Source: Prevotellaceae bacterium
Lineage (GTDB): Bacteria > Bacteroidota > Bacteroidia > Bacteroidales > Paludibacteraceae
Direction: 5' to 3'
DNA length: 36,922 bases
NCBI GenBank assembly: GCA_031261165.1
Contig: JAISJU010000191.1
Span: 1 to 36,922, forward strand
The notes beneath the pieces were generated by a model. That model was not told where the DNA came from, did no database searches, and saw nothing but the letters and a program-made list of their open reading frames with translations. Both the position numbers and the translations under genes were made by a program. Within the stretch, counting starts at the first letter, position 1. Each line of letters starts with the position of its first letter. This document shows positions 32,870 through 36,922 of the stretch, piece after piece.

Positions 32870-33031
32870 ATGGCACGTCCGATAGCCCCAACACCGGTAT
32901 TATACGGTATGGATGCCGTTCGTTTTGAAGAGCGGATAGCAAATCCGGTTCACTTAACAACAGAAGAACGCCGCGCACAGCGTGAGGCTTATGAGTTTGT
33001 AAAATCAAGAGCAACGTTTCCGATGTTATGA
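32870..33031 (+). CDS. Small conserved-looking protein leading YafQ module 2
   Basis: The product has 53 residues, ARPIAPTPVLYGMDAVRFEE and onwards, ending in a charged helix (LTTEERRAQREAYEFVKSR). From memory, peptides beginning RPIAPTPxLxGxDA are common in front of toxin-antitoxin genes in Bacteroidota, and the YGxDAxRFxE pattern here fits. It is the first gene after the module's promoter. A 17-codon frame overlaps its stop (33028) but is too short to call. It probably acts as or with the antitoxin. Confidence 0.7.
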   Translation: MARPIAPTPVLYGMDAVRFEERIANPVHLTTEERRAQREAYEFVKSRATFPML

Positions 33032-33088
33032 GTTTGAGAGATATTGCTTTTGAGTGGAGTTACAATATTAGAAATCAATAAAAAATAT

Positions 33089-33343
33089 ATGGAAACAGTA
33101 TTAAAAACCCGTATGCGCCTTGCTGCACCGCAGCCGCACCGCCACGTAAAGGCTTTGACGCCGATAACATTGTATTACGATGCCAAAGATGCAACAGCCC
33201 TAAAAACATTAGATTTGTTTTTATCGTTAGGCGTGTTTTTGCAAAAGCGTTCTGCGCTTGATGAAGGTATTGCCGACATAAGAGCGGGGCGGCTGACAAA
33301 AATTAATAACCCCAAAAACCTGATAGCGGAATGCCTAAAATAA
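33089..33343 (+). CDS. Antitoxin candidate of YafQ module 2
   Basis: The 84-residue product follows the small gene and overlaps the toxin start by 13 bases (33331-33343). It has a basic N-terminus (TVLKTRMRLAAPQPHRHVK) and a C-terminal region with helices (DATALKTLDLFLSLGVFLQK), which fits DNA binding followed by toxin binding, but no named antitoxin family is clear. The ATG at 33089 is preferred to a TTG at 33044. The LDLFLSLGVFLQK part parallels LDLLLSLGLFKK in the small gene at 21230, so the antitoxins of both YafQ modules appear related. Confidence 0.7.
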   Translation: METVLKTRMRLAAPQPHRHVKALTPITLYYDAKDATALKTLDLFLSLGVFLQKRSALDEGIADIRAGRLTKINNPKNLIAECLK

Positions 33344-33684
33344 AGAGCGGTCAGATAGAGGCATTGTTTCACCCTGAAAATGACAGGGCGGGCAATCCTA
33401 TTGAGTACAAATATTCATTACTTGTAACAAACCGTTTCAAGAAAGATGTAAAGCGAAATCAAAGGTCCGGTTTAGATTTGGAATTGTTGGTAGATGCGGT
33501 TGTTATTTTGACTACAACCGGCACATTGCCATCTAAATATAAGCCTCACCCGCTTTCAGGCAATTATGCGGGTTATATGGAATGCCACATTCAACCCGAT
33601 TATCTTTTAGTGTGGCAGCAAAATGACAAAGAACTAATAATTATTTGTATCGCGGCTGGCAGCCACGCCTATTTATTAGAATAA
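33331..33684 (+). CDS. YafQ-type mRNA interferase toxin, module 2
   Basis: The 117-residue product has the YafQ active-site pattern: His73 (KPHPLSGNY), His86 and Asp90 (ECHIQPDYLLVW), and His112 (AAGSHAYLL). Trp after Asp90 is replaced by Tyr91, and the usual GTHSDLF ending is AGSHAYLLE, so it is a diverged relative of module 1. It overlaps the preceding antitoxin gene and is followed by a strong terminator. It probably stabilizes the mobile element by addiction. Confidence 0.83.
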   Translation: MPKIKSGQIEALFHPENDRAGNPIEYKYSLLVTNRFKKDVKRNQRSGLDLELLVDAVVILTTTGTLPSKYKPHPLSGNYAGYMECHIQPDYLLVWQQNDKELIIICIAAGSHAYLLE

Positions 33685-33700
33685 AACAGATACTCGCAAA

Positions 33701-33742
33701 AAAGCGGTAAACCAAATATCAAAAAGGTTTACCGCTTTTTTT
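33701..33742 (+). terminator. Terminator of YafQ module 2
   Basis: AAAGCGGTAAACC (33701-33713) and GGTTTACCGCTTT (33726-33738) pair perfectly over 13 bp and are followed by a run of Ts. Confidence 0.85.
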
Positions 33743-33795
33743 GTGTTTATAAACGAACAAACAGATTTTAATACACAACAAAAAAAATAATAACA

Positions 33796-34044
33796 ATGGC
33801 AAAAGACAAGAATAAAACAAGAATTTACGAGGTGCAAGGTGGTTTAATTCCAAATTTCTACCGTGCGACTACCGTATCGGTAGATTGTGCAACGATAGAA
33901 GAGGGTTGCACAATGGTAAAACGATGGGCTAAAGTGAATTTTCCCGATTGGAATAGAATTGGCTACCGTAGCGATTTGCGGCACGCATTAATAAAAAAAC
34001 CTATCATATCAAGCAAAGTTGGAGTTTATGTTAAAAGGAATTAA
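33796..34044 (+). CDS. Small protein of unknown function on the element
   Basis: The product has 82 residues. The sequence (RIYEVQGGLIPNFYRATTVS, then GCTMVKRWAKVNFPDWNRIG) looks like a small alpha/beta fold, but I know no family. It starts the gene group that leads to the excisionase-type gene, and its end overlaps a 30-codon membrane-peptide frame. Confidence 0.55.
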   Translation: MAKDKNKTRIYEVQGGLIPNFYRATTVSVDCATIEEGCTMVKRWAKVNFPDWNRIGYRSDLRHALIKKPIISSKVGVYVKRN

Positions 34045-34120
34045 AATCAAAGCATTAATAATATCCGCACTAACACATTTGATATTGATATTGGAGTTGG
34101 TTGCAATATTTTTTCTATAA
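34028..34120 (+). CDS. Possible 30-residue membrane peptide
   Basis: An ATG 14 bases before the end of the previous gene opens a 30-codon frame. After a basic start (LKGIKIK) it is almost wholly hydrophobic (ALIISALTHLILILELVAIF), as in a single membrane helix. The overlap and hydrophobicity suggest a real small protein, perhaps a type I-like toxin or a holin-like peptide. No antisense RNA is evident. Chance cannot be excluded. Confidence 0.35.
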   Translation: MLKGIKIKALIISALTHLILILELVAIFFL

Positions 34121-34141
34121 AACCAAAAACACATAACAAAA

Positions 34142-34423
34142 ATGGCACAACAAATTCAAATCATTACCACCCACGAGGATTTTTCGGAGTGGGCAAAGCA
34201 GATAGTTCGGGAGATAGCGGACAATGCACAGGCGTGGGATTTCATTCTCGAGGGTGAGGCAATGAAGTTGCTCGGTATATCCAAAAGCACATTGCGCGGC
34301 TACTGTATGAGTGGCAGCATCAAAAAGTTTCAGATTGACAGAAAAATTTATTACAGCCGTGAGAACATCAATGCGTTCATTAAGGCTTACGAGGTAAAAA
34401 TACCTTTTCGCGTGAGAAAATAG
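34142..34423 (+). CDS. Excisionase-type helix-turn-helix protein
   Basis: The 93-residue product has a MerR-like/HTH_17 domain at about 38-88 (FILEGEAMKLLGISKSTLRG, then SIKKFQIDRKIYYSRENINA). This domain is typical of excisionases and control proteins of Bacteroidota conjugative and mobilizable elements. It probably steers excision or the promoters of the replication genes downstream. The ATG at 34142 follows the membrane peptide by 21 bases. Confidence 0.8.
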   Translation: MAQQIQIITTHEDFSEWAKQIVREIADNAQAWDFILEGEAMKLLGISKSTLRGYCMSGSIKKFQIDRKIYYSRENINAFIKAYEVKIPFRVRK

Positions 34424-34507
34424 ACTACTCTTTTTTTTGATATATGATTTTTGATAATTTGTGATTGAATGAGGTAGTGCGCTTGTCGGTTAAACAGGAA
34501 CGCATAC

Positions 34508-34690
34508 CACCCCGCCGCAATTGAACCTGCTGCGGGGAACAAAGCGGGCAATGCTGGAGAGCAACCCGCTCACGGCGATAACCTAACAGGCGAGTCGGAA
34601 GATGGGACATACGGGCGGCGGAACGGCTGCCTTCGGACACACCCCGCCGCCCGCCCTGTCTTTTCCACAGATAACCGACACGCCAAAGGT
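34508..34690 (+). ncRNA. GC-rich folded non-coding region (origin or structured RNA candidate)
   Basis: This island of G+C in AT-rich DNA has no gene. Three consecutive stems are visible: CCCCGC-GCA with TGC-GCGGGG (34510-34519 with 34528-34537); AGCGGG with CCCGCT (34543-34548 with 34565-34570) plus inner TGCT/AGCA; and a long arm in which GGCG-GTCGG (34589-34598) pairs with CCGAC-CGCC (34675-34684) and encloses a perfect 9-bp stem GGGCGGCGG/CCGCCGCCC (34613-34621 with 34644-34652). It lies upstream of two small genes and rep, so it may be a replication or transfer origin, or a structured RNA. The rest of the 34424-34746 gap is AT-rich. Confidence 0.45.
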
Positions 34691-34746
34691 AGAGCCGTGA
34701 AAAACTCATTAAATACAGAGTATTAATAACTAAAAAACTGACTGTT

Positions 34747-34932
34747 ATGGCTAAGATGTTGAAATTTAACGACAAGGATAATATTGTTATCGGTGTTCTG
34801 ACCGACAAAATTATAGTTTGTGCTGAAACCATAGACGTGTCTTATCTGGACACAGATATTGAAAAAGCAATAATAGGAATAGAAGATGCCGTGAGTAGTC
34901 TTAAAAGAATACTTGCACAATATAACGATTAA
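34747..34932 (+). CDS. Small protein of unknown function next to rep
   Basis: The product has 61 residues with strands at the start (KFNDKDNIVIGVLTDKIIVC) and an acidic helix at the end (DIEKAIIGIEDAVSSLKRIL). No family is recognised. It follows the folded region and leads into the gene at 34960, 27 bases later, so it may share the rep transcript. Confidence 0.5.
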   Translation: MAKMLKFNDKDNIVIGVLTDKIIVCAETIDVSYLDTDIEKAIIGIEDAVSSLKRILAQYND

Positions 34933-34959
34933 GTATTAACAATTAAAAATCTTCCGACT

Positions 34960-35454
34960 ATGTGGATTAATTTAGAAGTACAGGATATGTTTGAAGAGGA
35001 CAGATTTGTCTTTTTCAAATCGCCGTTCTACCGTCCAAATGACTACTTTGTGAGTTTGGGACGCAGAAACGCCAACTTTGAGGCTGAATTTTGGCGCGTC
35101 ATCGCCGACATCACCGGACGCATTGCAAGCCAGATATTTGACCGCCGTAAGGTAGAATTAATTGACGGCTTTAAATTCAAACAAGCCGTTACGCTCGAAC
35201 AATACTGCCAAATGCAAGGTGAATTGGTTATGTTTTGCGACAAATGTAAAAAGTGGTGCGACATTACAGATGTAAAACTGTATCTTACGTTCGCAAACGA
35301 CATTCTCACCGGCTTGCAGAAATACATCAGCAAGCACACCGCAGACGAACAATACAAAGAAAAAACAGACGCTTTGGCGGCGTTTTTGACGGACAATAAT
35401 ATGGCATATATTGCCTCTATATTTTACGATAATTACAGACAAACATTGCTGTAA
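34960..35454 (+). CDS. Protein of unknown function upstream of rep
   Basis: The 164-residue product is not recognised. Visible features are an aromatic N-terminal part (VFFKSPFYRPNDYFVSLGRR), a helix with ITGRIASQIFDRRKVELID, and a CDKCKKWC cluster at about 93-100 that could bind zinc. Its position between the folded region and rep suggests a replication or mobilization accessory role, which is inference only. About 130 bases without a gene follow before rep. Confidence 0.6.
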   Translation: MWINLEVQDMFEEDRFVFFKSPFYRPNDYFVSLGRRNANFEAEFWRVIADITGRIASQIFDRRKVELIDGFKFKQAVTLEQYCQMQGELVMFCDKCKKWCDITDVKLYLTFANDILTGLQKYISKHTADEQYKEKTDALAAFLTDNNMAYIASIFYDNYRQTLL

Positions 35455-35584
35455 TTATCGTGTTTTTTAACACTATATAAATCATTAGTTTTGAGCCTGT
35501 TAAGCCCTTCTTTATTAATAAAGAAACATTTGTGGAAATAACGAGGCAATAAAACAGAAAAGTATCATTCAAAAAAAAAGTAGT

Positions 35585-36922
35585 ATGTCTATACATAGCA
35601 GAAAGCGTAGTAATATTATTTCTGCGCTCAAACGAAAGGGTTTGAATTTTGTTCACGAACTCGAAAATTACGCCGAACAATACGTGAAAAATCCGAAAGA
35701 TAAACAGGCGGTATATAATTACGCCAACAAAATAACCAAATGCTCTAATCTTACACTTTATCGTAAAGATTTAGATACTAATGAGTTAGATATGTTGGCA
35801 AATCACACCTGCAAAAGCAAATGTTGTCCTATCTGTAATTTTTTGAGCCAAAAGACGGTCAGGCGCAAATATTACAAATGGTTTAGCGACAACAGAGAGG
35901 TCATTGAGGTAGAAAACCCAAAGAACGGCGCACGCAAGATAACCACCGCCACGCAATTAGCCAAAGATAAAAGGCTTGCAGGCTTTACCGAAAGGCGAAA
36001 ACTGCGTTACGATTTGATGCACCTGACTTTAACCGTTCCGCATACGGAAAGCGGATTTCGGGGCGAAGAGTTTTATTTTAAAAATTTCATTCAATTGTTC
36101 AATATAATGCGCAATGAAAGCGGCTTTTGGAATTATTGGGTATATGGCGGCGAGTATGGTATAGAGGCGACAGGCGGCAAATGGATAAGTAAAGAGTTGG
36201 CGCAAAAAAGAGGTATTATATGCGATTTCGAGCGCACCATTTCAAACGGCAAAGTACTCGCAATGCGCAAACACACAGACGGTTTGCATATCCACATACA
36301 CGCGCTGTTGATGGTGCGCAAAGAGCGGCAAAGCCGTAATAAATTGCACAGGTTAATCTTGATGGAGTGGAATAAACTAACGGCTACCGGAGACGCCAAC
36401 CGAAAACGTTTCACAGAGGAAATGAAAGCATCTATCAAAAAAGGCAATGCCACCTTGACCGATGATGATATAGCCAAATTACACCCAAACGGTGCAACGA
36501 TAATAAGCCTCGAAAACATCTTCGAGATAGACAAAGAGACCAAGAAAAAGATACATTTCAGCAGTAGCGACTGCGACATAAAAAAAGTAATGCCCGCCAT
36601 TTTGGAAACAATTAGTTACCACTTTGAGCCGCTGGCATTTGATAAAGACGACAAAAGTGTTGATGTAGAATTGCTTTGCCGATTGATACCAAAAGTTAAG
36701 AATTTACGAATGTACGGTAAATTTGGCTGTCTGTTTAGCGAAAGCAGTTTGAACGTTAATACCAAGCCAGAAACGGTATTGTCAGACTATAAAGAGGCTA
36801 TGGAGATACTTGTGAACGAAGACACCGGAGAGGTCATACAGGCGGCGGTGTATTTTATCTGCAATCCTGCTTTAGTTTGGCACAAAAAAGACGAGCAAAA
36901 CGAAAAAGACAGGGTACTGATA
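35585..36922 (+). CDS. Rolling-circle replication initiator (HUH Rep), 3' end outside window
   Basis: The frame is open from the ATG at 35585 to the last base (446 codons, no stop). The product shows the order expected of Rep_1-like HUH endonucleases: a CKSKCCPIC cluster (Cys76, 80, 81, 84), motif 1 MHLTLTVPH (145-153), the metal-binding HUH-type motif DGLHIHIHALLM (232-243), and a likely catalytic Tyr345 in ETISYHFEP followed by NLRMYGKFG. Such proteins nick one strand at an origin and start rolling-circle replication of plasmids or integrated elements. Its presence beside the tRNA-Pro site suggests the element can circularize and replicate. The assignment is by motif pattern; the tail is unseen. 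Confidence 0.85.
   Translation, partial: MSIHSRKRSNIISALKRKGLNFVHELENYAEQYVKNPKDKQAVYNYANKITKCSNLTLYRKDLDTNELDMLANHTCKSKCCPICNFLSQKTVRRKYYKWFSDNREVIEVENPKNGARKITTATQLAKDKRLAGFTERRKLRYDLMHLTLTVPHTESGFRGEEFYFKNFIQLFNIMRNESGFWNYWVYGGEYGIEATGGKWISKELAQKRGIICDFERTISNGKVLAMRKHTDGLHIHIHALLMVRKERQSRNKLHRLILMEWNKLTATGDANRKRFTEEMKASIKKGNATLTDDDIAKLHPNGATIISLENIFEIDKETKKKIHFSSSDCDIKKVMPAILETISYHFEPLAFDKDDKSVDVELLCRLIPKVKNLRMYGKFGCLFSESSLNVNTKPETVLSDYKEAMEILVNEDTGEVIQAAVYFICNPALVWHKKDEQNEKDRVLI

Larger units (their letters stand above)
30598..36922. mobile_element. Integrated element at tRNA-Pro (left part only)
   Basis: The stretch begins at the tRNA-Pro fragment and contains no recognised housekeeping gene. 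It carries an XRE regulator operon, a YafQ module, an excisionase-type HTH gene, orphan small genes, a folded GC-rich non-coding region and a rolling-circle Rep gene. This is the content of an integrative mobilizable or plasmid-like element. Integrase, mobilization genes and the second end are not in the window, so the boundary at the right is unknown. Confidence 0.65.

Noticed and set aside
33028..33081. 17-codon frame overlapping the stop of the 32870 gene (ATGA)
   Set aside because: It is too short and lacks any supporting feature. The overlap is likely chance.

Overview
The window looks like chromosome of an uncultured member of the Bacteroidota, most likely Bacteroidales. The grounds are: promoters of the TAnnTTTGC type in front of many genes and almost no Shine-Dalgarno sequences; a FISUMP lipoprotein; a queuine tRNA-ribosyltransferase without the usual zinc cysteines; signal peptides ending in AQA/YAQ; and intergenic DNA full of palindromic repeats. 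Species cannot be named from the sequence.

Layout. 1-405 is palindrome-rich intergenic DNA before purA (406-1671). 1672-2306 holds a 234-bp inverted-repeat element and then a promoter-to-terminator unit that looks like a structured RNA. 2307-5760 is a three-gene operon for secreted or envelope proteins of unknown role. 5847-13642 carries a formate/nitrite-type channel, a membrane zinc peptidase, manA, murB (reverse strand), an M16 peptidase and a DedA protein. A FISUMP lipoprotein with a DGR-like C-terminus follows (14072-14761), then a type II NADH dehydrogenase.

16297-24374 is a translation cluster with toxin-antitoxin-like modules set into it: a DUF3791/DUF3990 pair that overlaps the start of trmD, a small-antitoxin/PIN pair, thrS, infC with an AUC start, a YafQ-type pair, a lipoprotein, an OmpA-like protein, and then rpmI and rplT. 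The usual infC-rpmI-rplT order is kept but split by about 2.5 kb of accessory genes. 24686-28343 is a reverse-strand operon tgt - lptF/G - trkH. A short RNA candidate lies at 28530-28597, next to mtaB, whose product carries an unexpected C-terminal domain of about 200 residues with a PD-(D/E)xK nuclease-like pattern.

The 3' 44 bases of a tRNA-Pro gene (30554-30597, reverse strand), still followed by the tRNA's terminator, mark an attachment site. From there to the right edge the content is that of an integrated mobile element: an XRE regulator with a membrane protein and a lipoprotein, a three-gene YafQ module, small orphan genes, an excisionase-type HTH protein, a GC-rich strongly folded non-coding region (about 34508-34690), and a rolling-circle (HUH) Rep protein that runs off the window. 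The intact tRNA-Pro and the integrase are expected beyond base 36922.

The strongest leads are the MtaB-nuclease fusion, the tRNA-Pro element with its folded region, the two RNA candidates, the DGR-like FISUMP tail, and the accessory island inside the infC-rpmI-rplT cluster.
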